Assembly (NCBI RefSeq): GCF_900114705.1
Contig: NZ_FOTW01000013.1
Location: forward strand, 1-64,000
Source of the DNA: Rugamonas rubra
GTDB lineage: Bacteria; Pseudomonadota; Gammaproteobacteria; Burkholderiales; Burkholderiaceae_D
Reading direction: 5' to 3'
DNA length: 64,000 bases
A program made the position numbers and the translations under genes. The notes beneath the pieces were generated by a model. That model worked only from the letters and a program-made list of their open reading frames with translations, did not search any database and was not told the origin of the DNA. This document shows positions 52,129 through 60,684 of the stretch, in pieces (position 1 is the stretch's first letter; the number at the start of each line of letters is the position of its first letter).

Positions 52129-52717
52129 GTGCCATCAAGCCACTAATTTCTTGGGCCATCCAGGTTGGGAGACGCGAGCGCGCCGATGCAGCTTCCTTCA
52201 GCTTCGCCAACGGCAACTTGGCGCGAAGTTGGCGGACCGCCTCTGCCGCTTTTTCCTGGCCCAGCCAAGCAAGCGCCCGCACCACCTCGCCGGCAGCCCG
52301 ACCAGGGAAAATCAGTTGCCAATTGGGAGCGTGTCGGAACTCGACCGTTTGCGCGCCCAATTTCAAGCGGCGGTTGGGGCCGGACGTGAGGTAGATGGCA
52401 CGCATCGGCACCTGTGTCGTTAGCCCCAGTGCGTTGGTGGCAGCAGCGCCATGCGACACAATCGTTTCCCCACGTTGATTCGCCAAGCCCTCGACCATCT
52501 TGACGGCCGATGGCGCGCGGGTGCCAAAGATGCTTTCCACCGGCAGCACATAGATGCCACGGCTGACACGCAGCAGAGTGCCGCGCCGAACAAGACGTGA
52601 TAGCACTTGATCAACAGCTGCGCGATTACCCAAGTGCAACAATTCTTTTGCAACCAAAGGTGTGCCCTCAGGCAGCTCGGTAGCACGCTGTAAGACTTGT
52701 TTGGCAAGGGATTGCAT
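52121..52717 (-). CDS. AbiEi-like (DUF6088) antitoxin
   Basis: Encodes 198 aa; GGAGA lies 8 bases before the ATG at 52717. The N-terminal winged helix (ELLHLGNRAAVDQVLSRLVRRGTLLRVSRGIYVLP) and the C-terminal domain (VSHGAAATNALGLTTQVPMRAIYLTSGPNRRLKLG) match type IV antitoxins of the AbiEi family. These repress transcription and counter AbiEii nucleotidyltransferase toxins. The toxin gene downstream is cut to its first codons while this gene is intact. Confidence 0.88.
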   Translation of the reverse strand: MQSLAKQVLQRATELPEGTPLVAKELLHLGNRAAVDQVLSRLVRRGTLLRVSRGIYVLPVESIFGTRAPSAVKMVEGLANQRGETIVSHGAAATNALGLTTQVPMRAIYLTSGPNRRLKLGAQTVEFRHAPNWQLIFPGRAAGEVVRALAWLGQEKAAEAVRQLRAKLPLAKLKEAASARSRLPTWMAQEISGLMAHA

Positions 52718-52953
52718 GGTGGTTTCTCCAGAATGGTAGAGGTATGCGCTAGTTTCTGATACTTTTCAAGCAACTGAACGAGAGGCTGAGGCCTCTTCAT
52801 ACGACCGTTGGACGGACATATTGCAGGTCAACGCGGCGACCGAAGCCCATCGTCGCGCGTGGGTTGTTCCATGCGACAATTCGGACAACAGTTGCGCACC
52901 GAACCACGCCCGTGCCACCACGCATCGCCCCCGACCATCCAAGGCCCCCCATC

Positions 52954-53781
52954 ATGAACCCACCCGCACCGCACTCGCGCCCCGACTGGCTACGGCGCGC
53001 CGACCCGATAGACGGCGTCGAGCGCATCGAGGCGTGGTTCCACGGCAAAGCCTATGGCATGCACCGCCATGACACCTACGCCATCGGCCGCACGCTGACC
53101 GGCGTGCAGAGTTTCAGCTACCGGCGCGGCCAGCGCAACAGCCTGCCCGGCAACACGATGGTGCTGCATCCCGACGAGGCCCACGACGGCCAGGCCGGCA
53201 CCGCCGAGGGCTTCCAGTACCGCATGAGCTATGTCGAGCCCGCGCTCTTGCAGGAGGTGCTCGGTGGACGCGCGCTGCCCTTCATCGAAGGTGGCGTGAC
53301 CACCGATCCGCGCCTGGCGGCGGCCACCGCGACCCTGTTGCAGCACGTCGTCCACACGCTCGAGCCGCTGGAGCAGAGCGACGCCCTGGCCGAATTGGCG
53401 CACGCGCTTGCCGCCGTCGCCGGCCTGCCGGCGCGGCGCCCGACCGGCGACTTCCTCGCCGCGCGGCGCGCGCGCGAGTACTTGCACGCGCACTGCGTCC
53501 GCGTCGTCACGCTCGACGAGCTCGAAGTGGCCACCGGCCGCGACCGCTGGAGCTTGTCGCACGACTTCCGCACCTTCTACGGCACCAGCCCCTACCGCTA
53601 TTTGACGATGCGGCGCCTCGACGCGGTGCGCCGCATGCTGCTCGCCGGCAGCTCGCTGGCCGACGCTGCCGCCTTCGCAGGTTTTGCCGACCAGAGCCAC
53701 ATGACGCGGCACTTCACGAAGACGTTCGGGCTGGCGCCGGGCCGCTGGCTGCAGGTCGCCGGCGCCGTCCGGCGCGGCTGA
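52954..53781 (+). CDS. AraC-family transcriptional regulator
   Basis: Encodes 275 aa from the ATG at 52954 (AAGG about 9 bases upstream); a longer frame from 52864 is proline-rich and unlikely. An N-terminal cupin-type ligand domain (MHRHDTYAIGRTLTGVQSFSYRRG, LHPDEAHDGQ) precedes a C-terminal AraC DNA-binding domain (about 175-270) with GTSPYRYLTMRRLDAVRRMLLAGSSLADAAAFAGFADQSHMTRHFTKTFGLAPGRW. Base composition returns to core-genome level here. It lies 78 bp upstream of a cupin gene. Confidence 0.92.
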   Translation: MNPPAPHSRPDWLRRADPIDGVERIEAWFHGKAYGMHRHDTYAIGRTLTGVQSFSYRRGQRNSLPGNTMVLHPDEAHDGQAGTAEGFQYRMSYVEPALLQEVLGGRALPFIEGGVTTDPRLAAATATLLQHVVHTLEPLEQSDALAELAHALAAVAGLPARRPTGDFLAARRAREYLHAHCVRVVTLDELEVATGRDRWSLSHDFRTFYGTSPYRYLTMRRLDAVRRMLLAGSSLADAAAFAGFADQSHMTRHFTKTFGLAPGRWLQVAGAVRRG

Positions 53782-53859
53782 CAACACCCACGATCGTTCA
53801 AGACGGCCGCGCGGCGCCTGGGTATCCTCGACGCATTGCCCACTTGAACGGAGAGAACC

Positions 53860-54285
53860 ATGTCACCATCCATCCAGCATACCGCCGCGCCGACCGAGCG
53901 CGGCCAGTGCCAGAGCATCGACCTGGCCGGCAAGATCGCCCTGATCGACGACCACTGGCAGCCGCGCGTGGTCGCCGAAATGAATGACTATCAATTCAAG
54001 GTCGTGAAGGTCGAAGGCGAGTTCCTGTGGCACAGCCATGCCGACACCGATGAAACCTTCATCGTGCTGGACGGCGAGTTGCGCATCGATGTGCGCGGCG
54101 GACCTGCAGGCGACACGGCCATCGTGCTGCGCGCCGGCCAGATGGCGGTGGTGCCGAAGGGCGTCGAGCACAAGCCCTGCGCCAGCGCGGAAGTGAAGCT
54201 GCTGCTGATCGAGCCGCGCGGCGTGGCGAACACGGGCGAGGGCCCGGCGGGCGAGCGTACCGTCGAGAACGACCAGTGGATTTAG
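53860..54285 (+). CDS. cupin-domain protein
   Basis: Encodes 141 aa; GGAGAG precedes the ATG. A single cupin fold: motif 1 is [20 protein letters not shown] (metal His, His, Glu) and motif 2 is [12 protein letters not shown]. Likely a small metal-binding protein; function unknown. Possibly controlled by the AraC regulator just upstream. Confidence 0.88.
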   Translation: MSPSIQHTAAPTERGQCQSIDLAGKIALIDDHWQPRVVAEMNDYQFKVVKVEGEFLWHSHADTDETFIVLDGELRIDVRGGPAGDTAIVLRAGQMAVVPKGVEHKPCASAEVKLLLIEPRGVANTGEGPAGERTVENDQWI

Positions 54286-54423
54286 AGCGGCCGCCGGCAT
54301 GCCCGCCAAGGGCGCTCGGCCAGTTGGATTTTTAGGCGTTGTATATATCGTGGAGGCAAGTCTTTACACAATTTTTAGACGCCCCGGACTAAGCTTGTTT
54401 GTATCGGAACCACGGAGTTGAAC

Positions 54424-54603
54424 ATGAACGAGCACCATCTGGAGTGGTCTGCGGCGACCTTGTCCCACCATTGTTCGGACGCGCATCCGCATCCGCCTGC
54501 GCTGCGCGGCCGGCAAAAAATCCAGCGCGCCTTTTGCTTGGTCGGCGCGCTGGCGCTGTGCAGCGTGCTGGTGCAGTTGCTGCTGTGGCTGGGCACGCGA
54601 TAG
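54424..54603 (+). CDS. small membrane protein, hypothetical
   Basis: Encodes 59 aa from the ATG at 54424, with GGAG 7 bases upstream. A His-rich N-terminus (MNEHHLEWSAATLSHHCSDAHPHPP) is followed by a single predicted membrane helix (RAFCLVGALALCSVLVQLLLWLG). No family recognised. The ribosome site and clear topology support it being real. Confidence 0.5.
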   Translation: MNEHHLEWSAATLSHHCSDAHPHPPALRGRQKIQRAFCLVGALALCSVLVQLLLWLGTR

Positions 54604-54663
54604 GCGAAGTTAAGCTGGCGGCGCCGCCGGCCAAGGGCGGCGTCGCGCCAGCGCCCCCGCCGC

Positions 54664-54927
54664 TTATCTGCGGCGCAGGTAGCTGGGCCAGAACAGCGCC
54701 CACCACAGCACCTTGAGGCCGCCGCGCACGTCGATGCGGTGCCGATCCGGCGTCGGGAAGGGGATCCGTTTGACTTGCATGACGCCCAGGCCGATGTTGA
54801 GCCAGACGACGGTCATCACTTCGGTGTTGGTGTCGAACGCATAGTCGACGAAGAGGGGCAGCAGCAGCACGGCGCCGTAGGCCAGGGCCATGGCCAGCGC
54901 GTATTGCAGATAGTGGCGAACATTCAT
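54664..54927 (-). CDS. small membrane protein, hypothetical
   Basis: Encodes 87 aa from the ATG at 54927, or 98 aa from 54960. It has two or three hydrophobic stretches (YALAMALAYGAVLLLPLFV, VMTVVWLNIGLGVMQV, LKVLWWALFWPSYL) and a basic C-terminus. No family recognised. Stands alone between the His-rich small protein and the DJ-1 gene. Confidence 0.6.
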   Translation of the reverse strand: MNVRHYLQYALAMALAYGAVLLLPLFVDYAFDTNTEVMTVVWLNIGLGVMQVKRIPFPTPDRHRIDVRGGLKVLWWALFWPSYLRRR

Positions 54928-55142
54928 GAGTCGATTCCAAACCGGCCTGGACAAATCCATTGGCGAAAGAGTCCCCAGCTTAGTGGAATGGATCTAAAAG
55001 CGGCGTAAAAACACGGCGTCCAGGTATAAACGCGGTGTAAAACCTGGGGCTGGCAGCGCGGCCCCTTTGCGTGCGGCAAACGGCGCGGAGCTCGGTCCGG
55101 CGCATGGCGAGCGGCAGCGCGTGTGCCTTCCGGCCGCCGTGT

Positions 55143-55724
55143 CTAGGCAGGCTTGCCGTGCTCGGCGGCGTGCATCGCCAGATAGGCTTTCAGGTTGTCG
55201 TCGTCTATCCCCATGACGCGCAAAATTTCCGCCATGAAGCTGACCGGCGCGCTGCCGGGCGCCGTGACGACGCGCTGGTCGGCCACCGCGTAGGGCACGT
55301 CCTGGTAATGGGCGGCGCCGGCATAGTTGAGTTGCGCCAGGTTCTCGGCTGAGTTGGAGGTGTGGCGAACGTGGTCGAGCACGCCCGCCTGCGCCAACAC
55401 GCGGGTGCCGTCGCAAATGCCGGCGACGACGATGTTTCTTTCGTGCGCGGCGGCGACCAGGGCGGTGATGTCGGGCGCGCGGTCGCTCTGCCAGGTACTG
55501 CCGCCACAGACGATCAGCAGGTCGAGTTCATCGAGCCGAATGGCCTCGATCGCCAAGTGCGGCGTGACGAGCATGCCGCCCATCGAGGTGACCGGGGCGC
55601 CGCCGGGGCTGGCGAAGCGCGTCTCGAAGCCGTAATAGGCGCGCGCGGTCGAGTTGATCAGCGCGGTTTCCCAATCGGCGAAATTTTCCGTGAGAATAGT
55701 GATGGAACGTGTCGAATGTGTCAT
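55143..55724 (-). CDS. DJ-1/PfpI family protein
   Basis: Encodes 193 aa from the ATG at 55724 (GGAGG upstream); a longer frame from 55805 is unsupported. The nucleophile elbow is VVAGICDGTRVLAQAG with C104, and the fold start is ITILTENFADWETALINS. The superfamily includes glyoxalase III, chaperones and regulator-type amidotransferases; the subfamily cannot be set here. No DNA-binding domain is attached. Confidence 0.88.
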   Translation of the reverse strand: MTHSTRSITILTENFADWETALINSTARAYYGFETRFASPGGAPVTSMGGMLVTPHLAIEAIRLDELDLLIVCGGSTWQSDRAPDITALVAAAHERNIVVAGICDGTRVLAQAGVLDHVRHTSNSAENLAQLNYAGAAHYQDVPYAVADQRVVTAPGSAPVSFMAEILRVMGIDDDNLKAYLAMHAAEHGKPA

Positions 55725-55842
55725 TTGGTGCTCCCTCCGAGGTCGACAAATGCAGGAGGAATTATCTCCTGCGCAAGCCCAAAGTGTAATCGACGCGCCT
55801 GTCAATTTCCGTCAGTAGTGAGCACCGACTTGCGACGCTGGG

Positions 55843-56064
55843 CTAGCGGTTCTTGCCGCCCACGCCCAGCAGCACCACGCCGCCGACGATGGCGGCGATG
55901 CCGGCCCACAGGGGAATGTTGACGGTTTCCTTTTCCTGCACCGACAACTCGAGCGGGCCGAGCTTCAGCGCGGTGGTGTCTTTGGTGTAGCTGAAGCCGC
56001 CGTACACCAGGCCCAGCGTGCCGGCCGCGATGAGCAGGGCGCCAATAATTTTGATCGGGTTCAT
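55843..56064 (-). CDS. small two-helix membrane protein
   Basis: Encodes 73 aa from the ATG at 56064 (AGGAA upstream). Two membrane helices (IKIIGALLIAAGTLGLVYGGF and IPLWAGIAAIVGGVVLLGVG) flank TKDTTALKLGPLELSVQEKETVN. A common but uncharacterised proteobacterial type, loosely like DUF3185 proteins. Confidence 0.8.
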   Translation of the reverse strand: MNPIKIIGALLIAAGTLGLVYGGFSYTKDTTALKLGPLELSVQEKETVNIPLWAGIAAIVGGVVLLGVGGKNR

Positions 56065-56190
56065 TTGTCTGTTCCTAGAGGTGGGGGACTTGGTTGCCGC
56101 TTGACGGGGCAAAAGTAATTTCCCATTGGAACATAAAATGCCGTTTTGGGGCCGCGCGATTGGCGTGGCGCGCCGGGCGGGTGCGTCTGG

Positions 56191-57339
56191 TCATGCGGCG
56201 ACGGCGATGTCGTTCTGCGCCGCCCACGCCGCCATGTCCTGCTTCTTGATCGCCGCCGCCATCAAATCCGGAAACTTGTCCGGCGTGCAGGCGAAGCAGG
56301 GGATGCCCATGGCGGCGAACTGGGCGGCGTGGCGGTGGTCGTAGCTGGGTGCACCGTGGTCGTCGAGCGCCAGCAGGGCGATCATCTGCACGCCGCTGTC
56401 GACCATGGCGCGGGCGCGCGCCAGCATCTGCTTGGCGTTGCCGCCCTCGTAGAGGTCGCTGATGAGCACGAAGATGGTCTCCTGCGGCCGCTTGACCAGG
56501 CCCTGGCAGTAGGCCAGCGCCTGGTCTATGTCGGTGCCGCCGCCCAACTGGGTGCCGAACAAGACCTCGACCGGATCGGCCAGCAGCGGCGTGAGGTCGA
56601 CCACGGCGGTGTCGAACACCACCACTTGCGTGCTGACCGACTTGATCGACGCCAGCACGGCGGCGAACACGCTGGCGTACACCACCGACGGCGCCATCGA
56701 GCCGCTCTGGTCGACGCACAGCACGATGTCGCGCAGGCTTTGGCTCTTGCGCGCGAAGCCGACGCGCCGCTCGGCGATGATGGTCTGGTAGTCGGCCTGG
56801 TAGTGGCGCAGGTTGGCGCGGATGGTGCGCAGCCAGTCGATTTCGTTGTGGCGCGGCCGGTGGTTCCTGGCGGCGCGGTTCAGGCTGCCGCTGACGGCCT
56901 GGCGCAGCGGGCTGCCCAGCTTGCGTTCGAGTTGTTCGACGACGCCGCGCACCACCTGGCGCGCGGTGTCCTTGGTCTTGCTCGGCATCAGGCGGTTGAG
57001 CGAGAGCAGGGTGGCGACCAGGTGCACGTCGGCCTGCACGCTGCGCAGCATCTCCGGTTCGAGCAGCATCTGTTGCAAGCCCAGCCGTTCCATCGCGTCC
57101 TGCTGCATCACCTGCACCACGCTGGCGGGGAAGTACTCGCGGATGTCGCCCAGCCAGCGCGCCACGTTGGGCGCCGAGCCGTGCAGGCTGCCGCGGCCGT
57201 CCTGCCGGTCGTACAGCGCGCCCAGCGTGCGTTCGAGCGGGACGTCGGCCGGCGCCAGCGGCAGGTTGTCCGCCTCGCTGCCCAGCATCAGGCGCCAGCG
57301 CCGTCGCAGCGCGGCCTGGTCGGTTTCTTGCGTGCTCAT
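56191..57339 (-). CDS. VWA-domain protein of the SWIM/MoxR cluster
   Basis: Encodes 382 aa. The ATG at 57339 overlaps the upstream stop (ATGA). The N-terminal 190 residues are helical and of unknown function. The VWA domain (about 203-370) has a complete MIDAS D210-x-S-x-S (VDQSGSMAPS), then GGGTDIDQAL and ISDLYEGG. VWA proteins of this CoxE-like type pair with MoxR ATPases, which use ATP to remodel or load metal-dependent complexes. Last gene of the five-gene operon. Confidence 0.9.
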   Translation of the reverse strand: MSTQETDQAALRRRWRLMLGSEADNLPLAPADVPLERTLGALYDRQDGRGSLHGSAPNVARWLGDIREYFPASVVQVMQQDAMERLGLQQMLLEPEMLRSVQADVHLVATLLSLNRLMPSKTKDTARQVVRGVVEQLERKLGSPLRQAVSGSLNRAARNHRPRHNEIDWLRTIRANLRHYQADYQTIIAERRVGFARKSQSLRDIVLCVDQSGSMAPSVVYASVFAAVLASIKSVSTQVVVFDTAVVDLTPLLADPVEVLFGTQLGGGTDIDQALAYCQGLVKRPQETIFVLISDLYEGGNAKQMLARARAMVDSGVQMIALLALDDHGAPSYDHRHAAQFAAMGIPCFACTPDKFPDLMAAAIKKQDMAAWAAQNDIAVAA

Positions 57340-59555
57340 GCCAGTTCCTCTTTCGGTTGCATATCGCCCAGCAGGCGGCTCAGGATGGGCAGCAGCAGGA
57401 CGGCGCGCGCCTCGTCGGTGTGCTGGGCGGGGGCCGGCGCCGCCAGCGCCAGCGCCGCGCCGCCGTGCTCGACGCGCTGGCCGAGCTGGCGCCGCTCGGC
57501 CGGCTCGAAGGTGGCGAAGGTGCGCCGCAGCAGCGGCAGCAATTCGGTGAAGGTCTCCTCGCGCAGGCCGGCGACCCACTCGTCGAGGATGTGCCACAGC
57601 GCGTCGTTGACCAGCAGCAGCGTGCCGCTGCCGTGCAGGAAGCCCTCCAGCCACTCTGCGCTGGCGAGCGGATTGACCGGGTTGGTGCAGGCCAGCGACA
57701 GCGCCCGCGCGCTTTGCTCGACGCTCCAGTGCTCCTGTTCGAACAGGATGCGCACGGCGCGTCCGGCGATCAGGGCGTGCGCCTGCAGCTGCACGCATTG
57801 CTCAAGGGCGGCCAGCCAGGCCTCCCGGTGGGCGGCCCGCTGCAACAGGGCGATGGCCTGGTCGGCCTGGATCATATGGCCCAGCAGGAGGCGGGCGGCC
57901 TCCTCGTTGATGCCGCGCGCCGCCGTCGGCAGGGCGATGCAGGCGCGCTGCACCAGCCCGTCCAGGACGGCGCCGACGCTGGCGGTGTCGGTGCCGCGCA
58001 CGTTGCCGTAGCGCAGGACGTTGGCCAGCGGCGCCAGCGCCTCGAGCAGCACGCCGGCGTCCTGGGTGCCGGCGGCCAGCGCCTGCATGCGCGCCATCAG
58101 CACCGGCACGGCGTCGCGCGCGTCGGCTAGCAGCATCCTGTCGACCAGCCGGGTCAGCTCCGGCAGCTGCCCGGTCTGCTGGGACTGGTGGCACAGATGG
58201 GCGTTGCAGGCGATCTCCAGCGTGGCGCCCCAGACGTTCGCTTCGATGAGCCTGAGTTCGAACTCGGGTTCCCAGGCCAGTTGCCACGACTCGTGGAAGG
58301 TGCCGCTCTTGCCGCGCACGGTGAGCGTCTTGCCCCAGCCGATGCCGAGCAGGGCGAGGCGGTGCAGGAAGGTGCTCTTCTCAAGTTGCTTGGGCTGGCG
58401 CAGGTCCAGATTCAGTTCGACCTGGTCGGCGAGCGGCACCATCCGGTGGCGCTTTTGCAGCTCCTTCACGTTCTGCGACAGGGGCAGGGTGGGTGTGTCG
58501 GCCGGCACGCCGCCGAGGCGGTCGTTGACCAGCAGCTCGCGCTCGATCAGGCGCAGCGGCGCGTCGCTGTCGCCGAACAACACGCTTTGCAGCGCGTCGA
58601 GCAGCTCGCCCAGGCCGGCGCGCGAACGCTCGCGCAGGCTCGCCAGGGTGTCGGCCAGGCGCAGCGCCTCGATCACCTGGGCCGACGAGGCGTCCAGGCC
58701 GTGCTTGCGCAACAGGCGCACCGCGTCGGTCAGCCAGTGCGCCGCCGCCTTGTGCGGCGTGTGCCACAAATGGTGGTACCAGCCGGGCGCCTGCACGCCG
58801 GCGCCGTAGCCGCTGCCGGCGCTGAGGCGGCCGTAGGTCCACGGCGTCCAGGTGGCGGCGACCTTGGCCTTGGGCAGCTCGCTGAGCAGGTCCTTGTCGT
58901 GCTTGGCGGTCGGCATGGCGCGCAGCGCCGGCACGTGCCAGGCGCCGCACACCACGGCGATCCTCTGGTGGCCCTGCTTGACGCCTAGGCGAATCATTTG
59001 GCGCATGTGGGCCTCGCGCAGGGCCTCCTCCGGCGCCAGCGGCTGGGCCAGTTCCTCGCGCGCCACCGTCATCATTTCCTCGATGGCGGTGAACAGTTCG
59101 AGGCCGTCCTGGCGTTGCTCGACCAGGTGGTCCCACCAGGTTTCCGTGTCGGCGAAGCCGGCCGCCTGCGCCAGGCCGGCCAGCATGTCGCCGGCTTGCG
59201 CCACCTGCGCCTGCGCCTGCTCCGCGTAGGTCATCTCGCGCGCCAGCACGTGGGCTTGCGGCAGGTCGATGAAGCGGGTCGGCACGCCGTGCTGCTGGCC
59301 GTGCATGATGGCCAGCCACTCCGGCGAATAATCGGCGAACGGGTAGTAGACGGCGTGCTGCGGCATGGCCGGCGCGTAGACCAGCAGCGCCACGGGCGGC
59401 CGCATGTCGCCGTGCGCGGCGAGCGGCAGCAGCTCGTTGGCCTCGGGCGGGCCTTCGATCAGGATCAGGTCCGGTTGCAGCTGCGACAGGGCCTGCGCCA
59501 GGCTGCGGGCGGAACCGGGGCCGTGGTGGCGAATGCCGAAGAGGTGGACGGTCAT
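57336..59555 (-). CDS. DUF5682-family protein
   Basis: Encodes 739 aa. It begins MTVHLFGIRHHGPGSARSLAQALSQLQPDLILIEGPPEANEL, which looks like a TraB/ChaN-type fold with early GIRHHGPGS and EGPPE motifs. Later conserved stretches include FIDLPQAHVLAREMTYAEQ and AVVCGAWHVPAL. Function unknown; it regularly occurs beside MoxR and VWA genes. Its stop overlaps the VWA start, so the two are coupled. Confidence 0.85.
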   Translation of the reverse strand: MTVHLFGIRHHGPGSARSLAQALSQLQPDLILIEGPPEANELLPLAAHGDMRPPVALLVYAPAMPQHAVYYPFADYSPEWLAIMHGQQHGVPTRFIDLPQAHVLAREMTYAEQAQAQVAQAGDMLAGLAQAAGFADTETWWDHLVEQRQDGLELFTAIEEMMTVAREELAQPLAPEEALREAHMRQMIRLGVKQGHQRIAVVCGAWHVPALRAMPTAKHDKDLLSELPKAKVAATWTPWTYGRLSAGSGYGAGVQAPGWYHHLWHTPHKAAAHWLTDAVRLLRKHGLDASSAQVIEALRLADTLASLRERSRAGLGELLDALQSVLFGDSDAPLRLIERELLVNDRLGGVPADTPTLPLSQNVKELQKRHRMVPLADQVELNLDLRQPKQLEKSTFLHRLALLGIGWGKTLTVRGKSGTFHESWQLAWEPEFELRLIEANVWGATLEIACNAHLCHQSQQTGQLPELTRLVDRMLLADARDAVPVLMARMQALAAGTQDAGVLLEALAPLANVLRYGNVRGTDTASVGAVLDGLVQRACIALPTAARGINEEAARLLLGHMIQADQAIALLQRAAHREAWLAALEQCVQLQAHALIAGRAVRILFEQEHWSVEQSARALSLACTNPVNPLASAEWLEGFLHGSGTLLLVNDALWHILDEWVAGLREETFTELLPLLRRTFATFEPAERRQLGQRVEHGGAALALAAPAPAQHTDEARAVLLLPILSRLLGDMQPKEELA

Positions 59556-59589
59556 GGCAGCGCAGCGGGGAGGGGACGGCAGCGCCGCA

Positions 59590-60684
59590 TCACAGCACGG
59601 CGTGGCAGGCGCGGTACAAGTCCTTCCAGCCGTCGCGTTCCTTGACCACCGTTTCCAGGTACTCGAGCATGACCAGGCGGTCCTGCACCGGGTCCTTGAG
59701 GATGGCGCCGATCATCGACGAGGCCATGTCGGCGCCGCGCAAGGTGCCGTCGCCGAAGTGGGCGGCCAGCGACATGCCGTTGGTGACGACGGAGATCGCC
59801 TCCGCCGTGCTCATGCTGGCCGACGGCGACTTGAGCTTGATCTTGCCGTCGGCCGTCTGGCCGGCGCGCAGCTCGCGGAAGATCGTCACGATGCGGCGGA
59901 TCTCCTGCAGGGCCGGCTTTTCGATCGGCAGCTCGAGCGCGCGGCCCAGGCTGGCGACGCGGGTCTCGACGATGCTCACCTCCTCGTCGGCGCTGTCGGG
60001 CAGCGGCAGCACCACGGTGTTGAAGCGGCGCTTGAGCGCGCTCGACAGCTCGTTGACGCCACGGTCGCGGTCGTTGGCCGTGGCGATGATGTTGAAGCCC
60101 TTGGCCGCCTGCACGTAGTCGTCCAACTCGGGAATCGGCAGCATCTTCTCTGACAGCAGGCTGATGAAGCTGTCCTGCACCTCGGCCGGAATGCGCGTCA
60201 ACTCCTCGATGCGCGCCAGTTTGCCGCTGCGCATGGCGCGCATCACCGGGCTGGGCACCACCGCCTCCATGCTCGGCCCCTTGGCCAGCAACTGGGCGTA
60301 GTTCCAGCCGTAGCGGATGGTTTCCTCGGCGGTGCCGGCGGTGCCCTGCACCACCAGCGTGGAGTTGCCGCTGATGGCGGCGGCCAGGTGCTCCGACACC
60401 CAGGACTTGGCGGTGCCGGGCACGCCCAGCAGCAGCAGGGCGCGGTCGGTGGCCAGGGTGGCCACGGCGATCTCGACGAGGCGCCGCTTGCCGATGTACT
60501 TGGGGCTGATCTCGACGCCGTTGTCGAGCGTGCCGCCGAGCAGGTAGGTGGCCACCGCCCACGGCGACAGCTCCCAGTTCGGCGGCCGCTGGCGCTGGTC
60601 CACCTCCTTGAGCGCGTTCAGTTCGTGGGCGTACTGTTGCTCGGCGTGCTGCCGCATTACCTTGCTGCTGTTTGCATTGCTCAT
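59590..60684 (-). CDS. MoxR-type AAA+ ATPase
   Basis: Encodes 364 aa. The ATG at 60684 overlaps the DUF5691 stop (ATGA). Walker A is GVPGTAKS (87-94). The Walker-B segment reads LARIEELTRIP, with EE where DE is usual. Sensor/arginine-finger elements are ATANDRDRGVNELSSALKRRF. MoxR ATPases act with VWA partners as chaperone-like machines. It is 34 bp upstream of the DUF5682 gene and part of the same operon. Confidence 0.9.
   Translation of the reverse strand: MSNANSSKVMRQHAEQQYAHELNALKEVDQRQRPPNWELSPWAVATYLLGGTLDNGVEISPKYIGKRRLVEIAVATLATDRALLLLGVPGTAKSWVSEHLAAAISGNSTLVVQGTAGTAEETIRYGWNYAQLLAKGPSMEAVVPSPVMRAMRSGKLARIEELTRIPAEVQDSFISLLSEKMLPIPELDDYVQAAKGFNIIATANDRDRGVNELSSALKRRFNTVVLPLPDSADEEVSIVETRVASLGRALELPIEKPALQEIRRIVTIFRELRAGQTADGKIKLKSPSASMSTAEAISVVTNGMSLAAHFGDGTLRGADMASSMIGAILKDPVQDRLVMLEYLETVVKERDGWKDLYRACHAVL

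Noticed and set aside
47107..52800. Complete integrative element with integrase and direct attachment repeats at tRNA-Ser
   Set aside because: No integrase gene and no direct copy of the tRNA 3' end were found at the right side; only an inverted partial copy exists.
52718..52953. Extended AraC regulator start at 52864
   Set aside because: The added 30 residues are Pro/Arg-rich and precede the normal start of the ligand domain; ATG 52954 is better placed.
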